Shown here: piece by piece, positions 16,631 through 26,954 of the stretch | Layout of the letters: the number at the start of each line of letters is the position of its first letter | How positions within the stretch are numbered: the first letter of the stretch is position 1 | DNA from: Psychrobacter sp. Choline-02u-9 | GTDB taxonomy: Bacteria > Pseudomonadota > Gammaproteobacteria > Pseudomonadales > Moraxellaceae | Direction: 5' to 3' | DNA: 64,000 nucleotides | NCBI RefSeq assembly: GCF_002836505.1 | Contig: NZ_PJBF01000040.1 | Span: forward strand, 62,001-126,000 | Notes under the pieces: generated by a model | Databases searched by the model: none | The model's input: only the letters and a program-made list of their open reading frames with translations | What the model was told of the DNA's origin: nothing | Made by a program: the position numbers and the translations under genes

Positions 16631-16948
16631 CCAATCAGGTGCTTTCACTGGTTCGGTACCCTAGTGAGGACTTGAATCTTTGGCTGTGGGCTAATGGTAT
16701 CAAAGTTTTAACTCGCGGAAATAATTTCAGTGTACTTCGTGGTGTACTTGTCATACATATTCTATTCGTAATCCGGGTGCTATACAGAAATCGAACTGCT
16801 AATGTTAGATATAAATTCAATGGCTATGAGGTCGATAGCATGGGTCATTATCATTAAGCTTTCTTATTAAAATCTCTCAAGTTGGTTGCTACAAGGTTAG
16901 CAGCATAGGTCATCTTAGAGTCTGCGTAAAAAATAGGATGTATACCTA

Positions 16949-17296
16949 TTACTTATTGCCATACTCATCAACAGTAAGACCCAATGTGGCTTCTTGTCGT
17001 GTTGTAACCGCTTCTTCTACAGGCATTACTGCTTTAATCTGCTCAGGTTGATTTTCTTCGACTGTAGCAGGTTCAGAACTCTTTGCAGTAACGCTTTCAG
17101 TGTCAGTGTCTACGAAAATTGGAACGATAGCTACCACTGCAAACCAAATTAAAGCAGTGATGCCTGTAAATTGCATTCTGCTATATTTGCCATTGGGGTT
17201 TTTACCTGTACGTACATTGAACTTCTCAGGCTTAATAAAAGAGTAAATATATATCGCAGGTATAACCAATAAAAGAAATCCAAGAAGAACTGCCAT
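16949..17296 (-). CDS. Small inner-membrane protein, unknown
   Basis: A 115-aa protein with two hydrophobic segments: residues 1-21 (MAVLLGFLLLVIPAIYIYSF) and about 46-63 (GITALIWFAVVAIVPIFV), joined by a basic loop, which by the positive-inside rule would be cytoplasmic. A polar Glu/Thr-rich tail follows and ends with LTVDEYGNK. The family is not recognised; such short proteins are common in Psychrobacter and Acinetobacter. The gene stands alone, and 360 bp lie between it and the divergent alcohol dehydrogenase. That gap has AT-rich promoter-like sequence but no gene. Confidence 0.65.
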   Translation of the reverse strand: MAVLLGFLLLVIPAIYIYSFIKPEKFNVRTGKNPNGKYSRMQFTGITALIWFAVVAIVPIFVDTDTESVTAKSSEPATVEENQPEQIKAVMPVEEAVTTRQEATLGLTVDEYGNK

Positions 17297-17654
17297 GGCA
17301 ACCTCAAATAAAAAAAATGTTAATAATTATTAAATTAAATTATAGCCTTATCTAACAAAAAAAGTTACTTTAAAAATACAAACAGCTTTTATAAGCCTTC
17401 AGTCCTCGGCAGGAGGCCTCGAAAAGTTAATTTATCGGGTATCCTAAATTAGTTGACCACTACAACTTTTCACTTACAACACGCAACCTTTTTAACACAC
17501 GTTGATTATAAATCTTGTTTTTCAAGGTGCTAATATAATTGAGTAATACTTAACTTAGATATCATAAACCACTGATTCTAATAACTTTTATCTTGTATTA
17601 TCACAGATTATTGGTTTATCGAGATTTTGCAAGCTTTACTTAACTGGAGAAATT

Positions 17655-18794
17655 ATGCGTGCTTTAACTTATCATGGTGCTAAAGATGTGCGAGTGGACA
17701 ATGTCCCAGAGCCTAAACTGCAAGAAAAAGATGATGTTATTTTACGTGTGACTGCAACTGCAATTTGTGGTTCAGATTTACACTTATATCGTGGCAAAAT
17801 ACCTAAAACCGAGGAAGGCGATATCTTCGGTCATGAGTTTATGGGTGTGGTTGAAGAAGTAGGCTCTGAAGTTACTGCTGTTAAAAAAGGCGATAGAGTT
17901 GTTATTCCTTTTGTTATTGCATGTGGTAACTGCTTTTTCTGTCAGCATGACCTAATGTCCGCTTGTGAGACTACAAATACAGGCCCAGGCGCTGCTATTA
18001 ATAAAAAAATAATTCCGCCACCGGCTGCTTTATTTGGTTTTAGCCATTTATATGGTGGGATTCCTGGTGGACAAGCAGAATTTGTACGGGTTCCTAAAGG
18101 TAATTTTAATACGTTCAAAGTAAATGGCTCACTGTCAGATGAGAAGGTTTTATTTTTATCAGATATTTTACCAACTGCTTGGCAGGCCGTGACTAATGCC
18201 AATATTACTAAAGGTTCAACCGTAGCTATTTATGGTGCGGGTCCTGTGGGGTTGTTATCAGCAGCTTGTGCCAAAATGTTAGGCGCTGAGCAGATCTTCG
18301 TAGTAGATCATAATGACTACCGTTTGCAGTATGCCAAAGATACGTACGGGGCTATTCCGGTTAATTTCGATAAGGTAGATGCTGCTGAATTCATCATTGA
18401 ACAGACCAAAGGACATCGCGGCGTTGACGGTGTTATTGATGCGGTTGGCTTTGAAGCTAAGGGCAGTTCGAAAATTGAAGGATCAAGCGCTCCAGCTTTA
18501 CGTCAATGTATGGCAGCTGTGCGTCGTGGCGGGGTCGTTAGTGTTCCTGGTATATATGCAGGACCCATTAATGATTTCTTAATTGGTGACGCTTTTGATA
18601 AAGGGCTTACTTTCAGAATGGGCCAAACCCATGTACACAAGTATATACCACAATTATTAGAGTATATTGAAAATGGTGATTTATCACCTGAAGCTATTAT
18701 TACTCACCGTATGAATTTGTCTGACGCTGCTAAAGGTTATGAAATTTTCGAAAAGCGTGAAGAAGAATGTCGTAAAGTCATTTTAACTCCTTAA
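17655..18794 (+). CDS. Zinc-dependent alcohol dehydrogenase (formaldehyde dehydrogenase-like)
   Basis: A 379-aa medium-chain dehydrogenase. It shows the catalytic zinc ligands in [11 protein letters not shown] (Cys about 38) and the GHEFMG motif (His-Glu about 59), the structural zinc loop [15 protein letters not shown] (about 91-105), and the NAD-binding motif GAGPVGLL (about 195). The order and the long insert [17 protein letters not shown] fit the FDH-like class (glutathione-independent formaldehyde or threonine dehydrogenase-like). It oxidises an alcohol or aldehyde with NAD in the cytoplasm. CTGGAG precedes the start. It stands near the frmA-fghA pair but is not in that operon. The substrate is not certain. 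A weak hairpin (18841-18889) follows. Confidence 0.85.
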   Translation: MRALTYHGAKDVRVDNVPEPKLQEKDDVILRVTATAICGSDLHLYRGKIPKTEEGDIFGHEFMGVVEEVGSEVTAVKKGDRVVIPFVIACGNCFFCQHDLMSACETTNTGPGAAINKKIIPPPAALFGFSHLYGGIPGGQAEFVRVPKGNFNTFKVNGSLSDEKVLFLSDILPTAWQAVTNANITKGSTVAIYGAGPVGLLSAACAKMLGAEQIFVVDHNDYRLQYAKDTYGAIPVNFDKVDAAEFIIEQTKGHRGVDGVIDAVGFEAKGSSKIEGSSAPALRQCMAAVRRGGVVSVPGIYAGPINDFLIGDAFDKGLTFRMGQTHVHKYIPQLLEYIENGDLSPEAIITHRMNLSDAAKGYEIFEKREEECRKVILTP

Positions 18795-18840
18795 TTTTTC
18801 AAATTTACCCTTAACTTTTAACATTTAAAGGTTAGGTCAT

Positions 18841-18889
18841 AGCTGCTTTAACGAGGTTGTCTTAAATAATGATTATCGCTAAAGCAGCT
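18841..18889 (+). terminator. Possible terminator after the alcohol dehydrogenase
   Basis: AGCTGCTTTA (18841-18850) pairs perfectly with TAAAGCAGCT (18880-18889), but the loop is 29 nt and no T-run follows. It may instead be a repeat. The rest of 18795-19339 holds the pseudogene 19009-19228 and the resolvase promoter region. Confidence 0.3.
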
Positions 18890-19008
18890 AGTAAAAAAAT
18901 CTTTGACTTGCTTTTCTCTGCACACGGCAAAAAAAATCATCCTCCAACCGATTTTCATGGGTTTAGGGATTAAAAAAACTAACTAACTGTCTTAGATGGT
19001 CTTAAAGC

Positions 19009-19228
19009 TTAGAAGTATAAAGCACAATAAACTTTCTTATATTTATCAGGATCATCTTTATTAGCTACAAACCCTTTGCTAACCAACTTTACCGTTAAAT
19101 GTTTCACCTTCATCATTAGTTATCATAACAATCAAGTTTTGATCCTCAAAACTTTGGAGTTCTTTAATCAGCTCTTTAATTGTCTTAGTTCTATCTTCCC
19201 ATTGCACTATACATAAAACATAAAACTT
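19009..19228 (-). pseudogene. Frameshifted remnant of a small hypothetical gene
   Basis: On the minus strand the frame reads FYVLCIVQWEDRTKTIKELI, KELQSFEDQNLIVMITNDEG and ETFNGKV. A stop then follows, and the next frame continues as LVSKGFVANKDDPDKYKKVY up to TAA at 19009-19011. One base change in GGTTAG restores the frame. There is no start codon. The family is unknown. It is debris directly upstream of the serine recombinase. Confidence 0.45.
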
Positions 19229-19339
19229 CTAAACGATAACCTATCTATCATTAGACTTGTTTCTATTATTAAATGATAGTAATATCTTGCTATTATCAAT
19301 GAACATTAATTATTAAGTCTAAGTAATAGGGATAGCGTT

Positions 19340-19930
19340 ATGACCGTGCGTATTTATGTGAGAGCTAGCACTAAGGATCAAGACGCTACTAGAGCATTAG
19401 CGGAATTGATTACTTTCAGTAGAGATTATGATGACAACCATGTTGATTACGTTGAGCACTTCAGTGGTACGAAGCTCGATAGACCAGCATTAGCTAAGCT
19501 GCTAAAGGACGCTGAGCAAGGCGATATTCTACTAGTTGAAAGCGTGGATAGATTAAGCAGGCTATCTCAAGATGATTTTTCGATTCTAAAGCAGCGCATC
19601 AAAGATAAGGGTTTACGATTGGTAGTGGCTGATCTACCAACAACGCATATGGTAAGTAAGGGTATGACAGGTGAGATTCTAACAGTGATTAATCATATGC
19701 TGATCGACTTATTAGCAACGATGGCAAAGCTTGATAACGACAAACGTAGAGAGCGTATTAAGCAGGGATTGGCGAACAGTGGCTATAAGCCCACTGGTAA
19801 GAAGCCTAATACAACGAAACACAATCGTATTAGAGAATTAGATAGTCAAAACAATATGACAAAAGAGGAAGTCGCTAAGGCGGTTGGTGTTGGGGTAGCT
19901 ACCGTTTATCGTGTCTTAAAGCAGAGCTAA
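19340..19930 (+). CDS. Serine recombinase (resolvase/invertase family)
   Basis: A 196-aa protein of usual resolvase length. The catalytic domain begins RIYVRASTKDQDA with the nucleophile Ser10, followed by GDILLVESVDRLSRLSQDDF with the conserved Arg residues (about 68-73), a long E-helix and a C-terminal HTH (MTKEEVAKAVGVGVATVYRV). Such enzymes resolve plasmid or transposon cointegrates at a res site. The AT-rich 140 bp upstream contain inverted TGATAGTAA/CTATTATCA elements, a good place for the res site. No transposase partner is present, so it may be an orphan from a plasmid or a transposon. The beta-lactamase gene lies 260 bp away. Confidence 0.9.
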   Translation: MTVRIYVRASTKDQDATRALAELITFSRDYDDNHVDYVEHFSGTKLDRPALAKLLKDAEQGDILLVESVDRLSRLSQDDFSILKQRIKDKGLRLVVADLPTTHMVSKGMTGEILTVINHMLIDLLATMAKLDNDKRRERIKQGLANSGYKPTGKKPNTTKHNRIRELDSQNNMTKEEVAKAVGVGVATVYRVLKQS

Positions 19931-20076
19931 CAGTTATAGTTGGAGTGAATAAGGTAGTCTAAATGTACTTCGTTGTGTACATGCAGTGAGCTTTTGGATC
20001 TTTATTCTTATTTACCATAAGCGCTGTTATGGGAAGAAGGGCTGCTATCTAGTGAGAACTTAAACCTTCAATTGTG

Positions 20077-20114
20077 AGCTATATTGATCAATGGTTTGAT
20101 TTATCAATATAGCT
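20077..20114. repeat. 12-bp perfect hairpin between resolvase and beta-lactamase genes
   Basis: AGCTATATTGAT (20077-20088) and ATCAATATAGCT (20103-20114) pair perfectly around 14 nt. It lies between convergent genes and may terminate one of them, but there is no clear T-run. The gap also contains TGTACTTCGTTGTGTACATG (19965-19984), similar to the palindrome at 16731. Confidence 0.45.
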
Positions 20115-20189
20115 AAAATGTACACAAAATGAGATTTTTGCGAGTAAATTAAACTATTTTTGATCTACCTTTCATCCTTATTCATTAGA

Positions 20190-21086
20190 TTATTCAAGAG
20201 TACGTTCTATCAACACTGTGTTTGCTATCTCTATACCGATTTTCGCAATCACAGCGTTTCTATCTTCAAACGAAGCATCGGTGTCCGTAATGTATAAAGC
20301 GGCGATGATAGGTTTGCGACCTGGAGGCCACATTACAGCCGTAATCGCACGTGATCCATAACCGCCAGCGCCTGTTCTGTCTGCTATGATCCAGTCACTT
20401 GGAACACCTTTACGAAACAGCGCATCACCAACCTCATTAGCCTTAAGCCAAGATTGCAGTTGTTGACGAGACTCAGTAGATAATGTTTCTCCCACCACTA
20501 ATTTTTCAAGTGTCGTTATCATTGCCATTGGTGTGGTGGTATCTCTTTTATCTTTAGGTGTCGCCTCATTCAGCTCAGTTTCCCAGCGATCAAGTCGCGT
20601 TGTATTGTCCCCAATAGAACGTAAAAAATGAGTGAGAGATTTAGGTCCACCTATGGCTTGCAAAATAAAGTTGGCAGCTGAATTATCACTGGTTGACAGG
20701 GTTGCATGACACAACTCCCCAAGAGACATACCTTTTTTGCCTACCTGCTTTTCTGTCACAGGAGAGTAAGTAACCAGATTTCTTTTAGAGAACCTTATGA
20801 CTCTATCTATCTTTTCCTGACCTAAGTCAACATTATGAAGAACATTGGCACAAGCAAGTGTTTTAAAAGTACTGCTTAAAGGAAAACGTTCATCAGCTCT
20901 ATACTCCCAGCGTTGCTCGGTCTCTAAATCATGCACAGCCATGCCGATTCGAGCACCCAATTTATTCTCAGCATTTTTGACAGAGTCAATTAGTGAGCCT
21001 GCTGCATTGACGTGTAATGATAGCGTAAGACAAAAAATAGTGATTAGTGTGCTAAAAATTTTAATCTTGTTTTGGAGTAAATGCAT
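20190..21086 (-). CDS. Class A beta-lactamase (RTG/CARB-type carbenicillinase)
   Basis: A 298-aa secreted penicillinase. Residues 1-28 are a signal peptide ending at VNA-AG, so it acts in the periplasm. The active-site motifs are complete: STFK (Ser72, Lys75), SDN (133-135), the omega-loop Glu169 in RWETELNE, and RTG (237-239) in place of KTG. An Arg in this last motif is the mark of the CARB/RTG carbenicillinase branch. I chose ATG 21086, where the signal peptide begins; an upstream ATG at 21188 adds 34 residues with no export signal. It is a single gene with no regulator. The nearby resolvase suggests possible acquisition, but no IS flanks it directly. The narrow substrate range is inferred from the family. 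Confidence 0.93.
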   Translation of the reverse strand: MHLLQNKIKIFSTLITIFCLTLSLHVNAAGSLIDSVKNAENKLGARIGMAVHDLETEQRWEYRADERFPLSSTFKTLACANVLHNVDLGQEKIDRVIRFSKRNLVTYSPVTEKQVGKKGMSLGELCHATLSTSDNSAANFILQAIGGPKSLTHFLRSIGDNTTRLDRWETELNEATPKDKRDTTTPMAMITTLEKLVVGETLSTESRQQLQSWLKANEVGDALFRKGVPSDWIIADRTGAGGYGSRAITAVMWPPGRKPIIAALYITDTDASFEDRNAVIAKIGIEIANTVLIERTLE

Positions 21087-21262
21087 GATGATTAGAGTTT
21101 CCTTTGAAGGCATATGATCTACAGTTATAACGCAAACCCTTTGAAAACAATATGCCTTGCCTATACGGTGTAAGGGTATAGCTACCATACTCGAAATCAG
21201 TCCCGTAACACTATTACTGATAGTGTTACGGTTAGCTAAAAATATTTCATCAGTTGTTCAGT

Positions 21263-22102
21263 TTACTGACTTAGATGTTTGGCATGAAAGCGCAAATGCT
21301 CTTCAATAAAGCTGGCGATAAAATAGTAACTATGGTCATAGCCCTCATGCAATTGATACATTAAAGGATAATCGTTTGATTCTGCAGCTGCGAGTAAAGC
21401 TTCTGGCTTGAGCTGCTCTACAAGGAAGTTGTCAGACTCACCCTGATCTACTTTAGCAGGAACTAATTCAGTTGCTCGTTTCATGAGCTCACTAGGATCG
21501 TAGTTCAGCCAATTGGCTTTATCTTCACCTAAATAAGCAGTAAAAGCTTTTTGTCCCCATGGAGAATTCACAGGGTTACTGATAGGACTAAAAGCAGACA
21601 TTGAGCGGTAACGCTCTGGGTTAAGCATGCCAATGTTCAACGCACCAAGACCACCCATCGAATGACCAGAAATGGCTCTCTTATCAGATACTGGAAACGA
21701 TGCCTCAATTAACTCAGGCAACTCATTGACCACATAATCATACATCTGGTAGTGCTTGCTCCAAGGCATCTCAGTAGCATTAACGTAGAATCCTGCCCCT
21801 TGACCTAAATCGTAGGCTGCATCATCAGCAACATCTTCACCACGAGGGCTAGTATCTGGGGCGACAATAGCGATACCCAATTCTGCAGCAATACGCTGTA
21901 TCCCAGACTTCTGCATGACGTTCTCATCTGTGCAGGTCAAGCCTGACAACCAATAAAGGACAGGGACTTTTGTACCACTGCCCATCTGAGGCGGCAAGTA
22001 AATAGCAAACTGCATACTACAATTTAATGATTTTGAATGATGGCTATACTGCTTATGCCAGCCACCAAAACTTTTATTGACACTAATATTCTCTATGGAC
22101 AT
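21263..22102 (-). CDS. fghA: S-formylglutathione hydrolase
   Basis: A 279-aa esterase that splits S-formylglutathione into formate and glutathione, the second step of formaldehyde removal. It has the esterase D signature: LYWLSGLTCTDENVMQKSGI, the nucleophile elbow GHSMGGLGAL (Ser about 147), an Asp in the C-terminal part, and the His in EGYDHSYYFI. AGAGGTG is a good ribosome binding site. It lies 137 bp after frmA on the same strand, and the two form one pathway unit. Length and motifs are normal, so it looks intact. Confidence 0.95.
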   Translation of the reverse strand: MSIENISVNKSFGGWHKQYSHHSKSLNCSMQFAIYLPPQMGSGTKVPVLYWLSGLTCTDENVMQKSGIQRIAAELGIAIVAPDTSPRGEDVADDAAYDLGQGAGFYVNATEMPWSKHYQMYDYVVNELPELIEASFPVSDKRAISGHSMGGLGALNIGMLNPERYRSMSAFSPISNPVNSPWGQKAFTAYLGEDKANWLNYDPSELMKRATELVPAKVDQGESDNFLVEQLKPEALLAAAESNDYPLMYQLHEGYDHSYYFIASFIEEHLRFHAKHLSQ

Positions 22103-22239
22103 ACTAAAACACCTCTGTTAAAACATTAAATGCTGCCCCCAAAAAGAGACAGCACTGTTATCATGACAACATAACTACTTAATGTTAATCACCTATAAAT
22201 GACCGATTATTTGTTAAAAAAGATCATGATGACTCATTC

Positions 22240-23382
<1,143 letters not shown>

Positions 23383-23569
23383 TTAGTTGATTGTTGTCCC
23401 TGTTCAACTCAGACATATTTCTAGAACACCATGTTGAGCTGAGCGAAAAATTTGATCTCTATTTACCTTACCATTTTGTGATATGAGTGTTCTACTGCTT
23501 TACTATTATCTTTTAGCCCCATCAAATGCAGCTACTTAAAAGGATACAGTACTTCGTTGCTACTTTACA

Positions 23570-23896
23570 TCAATGGCTATGCCCTTGTGATAGGCTAATG
23601 GTAGCAACGCCTACTGCAACCAACCCCATGCCGATCCAAGTGCTCAAATCGAGATGTTGTCGGTAGATAACCGCAGACAATGCCGTTACCGTCACTATCG
23701 CAAGTCCTGCCCATAGCGCATGAACAATACCAACCGGCATTCCTTTCATAGCCTGTCCTAAAAAAACAAATGCAGCTAGATGTCCTAACAGAACTAACAT
23801 ACTTGCTAACGGCTTAGTGAAGCCATCCGTCTGTTTTAATGCAACGTGAGATAAAGCTTCTGCAACCACTCCGAAAAAAAGAAACATCCAACTCAT
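23570..23896 (-). CDS. Small multidrug resistance (SMR) family transporter
   Basis: A 108-aa inner-membrane protein with four membrane segments. The conserved membrane Glu (about 13) lies in FGVVAEALSHVALK, and GIVHALWAGLAIV matches the Gly-x-x-x-x-Trp signature of helix 3. SMR proteins work as dimers and export quaternary ammonium compounds, or guanidinium, in exchange for protons. It is divergent from the LysR gene at 24030, which may regulate it. It could be EmrE/SugE-like; the exact substrate cannot be told from the sequence. Confidence 0.88.
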   Translation of the reverse strand: MSWMFLFFGVVAEALSHVALKQTDGFTKPLASMLVLLGHLAAFVFLGQAMKGMPVGIVHALWAGLAIVTVTALSAVIYRQHLDLSTWIGMGLVAVGVATISLSQGHSH

Positions 23897-24029
23897 TTTG
23901 CACCTCTTGTATTAGCAAGCTTTAGTTGCAATGAACTGGAGCCTGTTTGAATTTATGCTTGTATTATATCTATTTCTGATTAGATGATAATATGCTATAT
24001 TCGAAACTATCTTTTGCATATAGGTAATA

Positions 24030-24905
24030 ATGATGAAATGGGATGGTATCAGTGAGTTCGTTTACGTGGCTGAATACGAGAGTTTTACGAAAGCTGCAAA
24101 GAAAATAGGCATCTCGACCGCTCAAGTAAGTCGACAAGTCAGCGCCTTAGAACAACGTCTCAATATTAAATTACTTTACCGAACGACTCGTAAGGTCTCG
24201 CTAACAGAAGAAGGCCGTGTTTTTTATCAGCACTGCCGCGGGGTACTTGATGGTCTCGATGCCGCAGAGCAAGCGGTGACTAATTTGCAGTCAAAACCGC
24301 AAGGCATGATTAAACTGACAACTCCTGTCACTTATGGTGAACAACAATTGATGCCATTGGTGAATGACTTTATGGTGCAATATAGTGATATTGAAGTGAC
24401 TGCCTTTTTGAGTAATCAGCAGGTTGATTTGATTGAAGAGGGCTATGATTTAGCCATTCGCATTGGAAAGCTTCGTGATTCGACTATGATGGCAAAAAAA
24501 CTCAGTAGTCGTACTAATTTTGTCTGTGCGGCGCCCTCCTATATTGAGAAATACGGCATACCGCATTCTCTGACCGAACTTGGTCAACATAACTGTCTGC
24601 TGGGGACGCTAGACTACTGGCACTTTAAAGAGTCTGGTAAAGAGAAAAACATTCGAGTGACAGGTAGCGTGCGTTATAACAGCGGTTATAGTTTAGTCGA
24701 TGCGGCTATAAAGGGATTGGGTATTGTGCAGCTACCTGATTACTACGTACAAAAGCATTTAGAATCGGGGGAGCTGGTCAGCTTATTGGATAATCTTAGG
24801 GAACCTGAGGAAGCTATTTGGGCTCTATATCCTCATAATCGCCATTTGTCGCCAAAAATTAGGCTGCTACTAGATTATTTAGCAGCACATTTATCTAAAC
24901 CCTAA
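24030..24905 (+). CDS. LysR-type transcriptional regulator
   Basis: A 291-aa protein with an N-terminal winged HTH (FTKAAKKIGISTAQVSRQVS, residues 15-34) and a periplasmic-binding-like effector domain from about residue 90. The effector part reads LTTPVTYGEQQLMPLVNDFM and GYDLAIRIGKLRDST, typical of the CrgA/DsdC-like branch. It probably controls the divergent SMR gene, with the 133-bp space between them as the operator region. AGG at 24021 supports ATG 24030; ATG 24033 is also possible. Effector and regulon are unknown. Confidence 0.92.
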   Translation: MMKWDGISEFVYVAEYESFTKAAKKIGISTAQVSRQVSALEQRLNIKLLYRTTRKVSLTEEGRVFYQHCRGVLDGLDAAEQAVTNLQSKPQGMIKLTTPVTYGEQQLMPLVNDFMVQYSDIEVTAFLSNQQVDLIEEGYDLAIRIGKLRDSTMMAKKLSSRTNFVCAAPSYIEKYGIPHSLTELGQHNCLLGTLDYWHFKESGKEKNIRVTGSVRYNSGYSLVDAAIKGLGIVQLPDYYVQKHLESGELVSLLDNLREPEEAIWALYPHNRHLSPKIRLLLDYLAAHLSKP

Positions 24906-25022
24906 CTGGGTGATAGTAAGAACTACCCATACTTTAAGGCCTCGCACCTCGAAAGATAAATCATCTAATTACTTGGAGGTCTTGCACACTACTCTAACCA
25001 ACTCGATCGTTAGGAGGCTGAC

Positions 25023-25949
25023 ATGATCGTCAAGCAAAAACCGAACGCACTCAAGCTGTTTTTTACCTTGCGCGGCTCTATCCTACCAAAAATTTATCCT
25101 CAGATTTTTCTCACCATCTTGCTTAGCACTCTAATAGCAGGCATCCAGTACTGGTTTCCAGGCTTCTTCTCCTCTTATAGTACGGCTCCCTTCACTTTTC
25201 TAGGGGTTGCTTTATCATTGTTCCTCGGCTTTCGTAACAATGCCAGCTATCAACGCTGGTGGGAAGCTAGGGGTCAATGGGGTCAGCTAGTAGTGGATGC
25301 TCGTAGCTTGGCCCGCCAAGTGCTCTCATTTATGGATGAAGAAACGGAGACTGGACGGCAAACCCAGCGCCGTATGATTCACCTAACCATCGCCTTTACT
25401 CATGCTCTGCGCCATCGACTACGTGACACTGAACCTTGGCAGGACGTTGATCGTTTTGTAGAACCCGAGCATCACCTCAGCATGCGCCAAGCGCAAAATC
25501 TGCCCGAGTACCTGCTGCGGCTGATGGGGAAAAAGGTCGGTTATAGCCGACGTGAGCGATTATTATAGGAATTTCTAGTACAGAACATGGATGAACGGCT
25601 GACCTCTATGACTGTAGTTTTGGCCGCCTGCGAGCGCATTCATTATACGCCACTACCATTTGCTTATACGCTGTTAGTACATCGCACCACCTACTTATAT
25701 TGCTTTATGTTGCCTTTTGGTTTGGTGTCATCTCTGGGATGGGCTACTCCGTTTGTCTGTGCAGTGATCGCCTATACTTTTTTTGGTTTAGATGCTCTTA
25801 GTGAGGAGTTGGAATCGCCTTTTGGCTTGGCCGCTAACAATCTACCACTGAGTGCTCTGTCGCGTACCATCGAAATTAACTTACTAGAGGCACTGGGAGA
25901 AACCGATCTGCCGCCCGATATAAAATCTAAAAATGGCTACTTACAGTAA
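25023..25949 (+). pseudogene. Bestrophin-like (RFP-TM) family gene split by in-frame TAG
   Basis: The two halves, 25023-25568 and 25587-25949, are in the same frame. Only the amber codon TAG 25566-25568 separates them, and the sequence in between (EFLVQN) is open. Together they encode about 308 aa, the normal length of the bestrophin-like UPF0187 chloride-channel family. The first half has LRGSILPKIYPQIFLTILLS and FLGFRNNASYQRWWEARGQW. The second half has LPFAYTLLVHRTTYLYCFML and FFGLDALSEELESPFG. These are conserved family blocks. Without readthrough the protein is truncated after residue 181. A GGAGG-like site precedes ATG 25023. Confidence 0.85.
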
Positions 25950-26237
25950 ATTATTTTGCGTAAGCAGTTAGCCTTAAGTCTCTGGCTGAGTAGTTATATA
26001 AACAGTCTTGATGGTGACGGAACAAATAATGGCATTGTTCAAACATGAGTAGATATACGAGCCTCTATTAATAAAAATTATTATTACCTTATGGTAAAAG
26101 TCATTTTCTTTTTAGACCTATTATCTTTTATATGAAATAACGTATGATGGTTTCTATCGACAGACGACGCGGCAAACTTGCTGCAACTCGATAGAAAAAC
26201 TATTGATAAAAAATCATCCACAACCGGAGAACAACAC

Positions 26238-26621
26238 ATGAGCATTTTTACTCACGTTACCCTTGGCACTAACGATGTTAATCAAGCACGTACATTCTAT
26301 GACAACGTTTTAGAGATTCTAGGGCTTAAACGTATTGCTGACCTAGGTGATAATGGTTCAATATGGGGCGTAGATGCACCATCTTTATTTGTTATGAAAC
26401 CTAATAATGGTCAACCAGCTAGTGTTGGTAATGGTAATATGGTGAGCTTTGAAGCACCAAGCCGCGCTGCTATTGACGCATTTCATGCAGCAGCATTGAG
26501 CGCTGGTGCTCAAGATGAAGGCCAGCCTGGTACACGCGATTGGGCGCCTAACGCTTACGCGGCCTATGTTCGTGATCTAGATGGTAATAAGCTTGCCGTT
26601 TATTGCTTCAAAGAAGCATAA
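26238..26621 (+). CDS. VOC-family (glyoxalase-like) protein
   Basis: A 127-aa cytoplasmic protein of the vicinal oxygen chelate superfamily. It has the beta-alpha-beta-beta-beta pattern: FTHVTLGTNDVNQARTFYDN with a metal-type His (about 5), LFVMKPNN, and the closing YAAYVRDLDGNKLAVYCF with a Glu/His-poor metal site. I chose ATG 26238, because CCGGAG lies 8 nt upstream and homologous proteins begin M-IFTHVTLG. The frame is open to 26178. It stands alone and is followed by a perfect terminator. The substrate is unknown. Confidence 0.88.
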   Translation: MSIFTHVTLGTNDVNQARTFYDNVLEILGLKRIADLGDNGSIWGVDAPSLFVMKPNNGQPASVGNGNMVSFEAPSRAAIDAFHAAALSAGAQDEGQPGTRDWAPNAYAAYVRDLDGNKLAVYCFKEA

Positions 26622-26675
26622 CAGCAGTCTTACGGACCGCTCGTTCGTAACCGCTAATATTAGTATCAATACTAC

Positions 26676-26714
26676 CGAAAAAGGGTCCTGCAAATTTTGC
26701 AGGACCCTTTTTCG
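26676..26714. terminator. Strong terminator after the VOC gene
   Basis: CGAAAAAGGGTCCTGCAAA and TTTGCAGGACCCTTTTTCG form a 19-bp perfect stem with almost no loop, and the T-run is part of the right arm. It ends the VOC transcript; the A-run makes it work from the other side too. 26715-26954 holds the AT-rich upstream region of the UvrA-like gene and no gene. Confidence 0.92.
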
Positions 26715-26954
26715 TCATTGAAATCAGCTTTATAACACTTGATACCCTGTCTATTTATGTGAGTCCGCGTACTATGTAAGTAACGCACAGACTCTGTAAT
26801 AGCAACAAAATGTTAAAATTCTTCTTATTACATTCAACCTTTTATAAAGAATATCAATAGATAAATAACACTTATCCATGACTGCAAACGTCAATGAGCA
26901 AAATCCAAATATATTTAAAATCAAGAAATACAATTCAATAGGAGTCGCCTGTTT

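Noticed and set aside
16639-16857. 72-aa plus-strand frame and the overlapping 61-aa minus-strand frame
   Set aside because: The region is a palindromic repeat area (GTACTTCGTGGTGTAC) with mutual shadows on both strands. A related palindrome occurs at 19965 outside any gene.
25023-25949. Two separate bestrophin-like genes
   Set aside because: Both parts are in the same frame with an open linker and together give one normal-length protein, so it is one gene with a nonsense codon.
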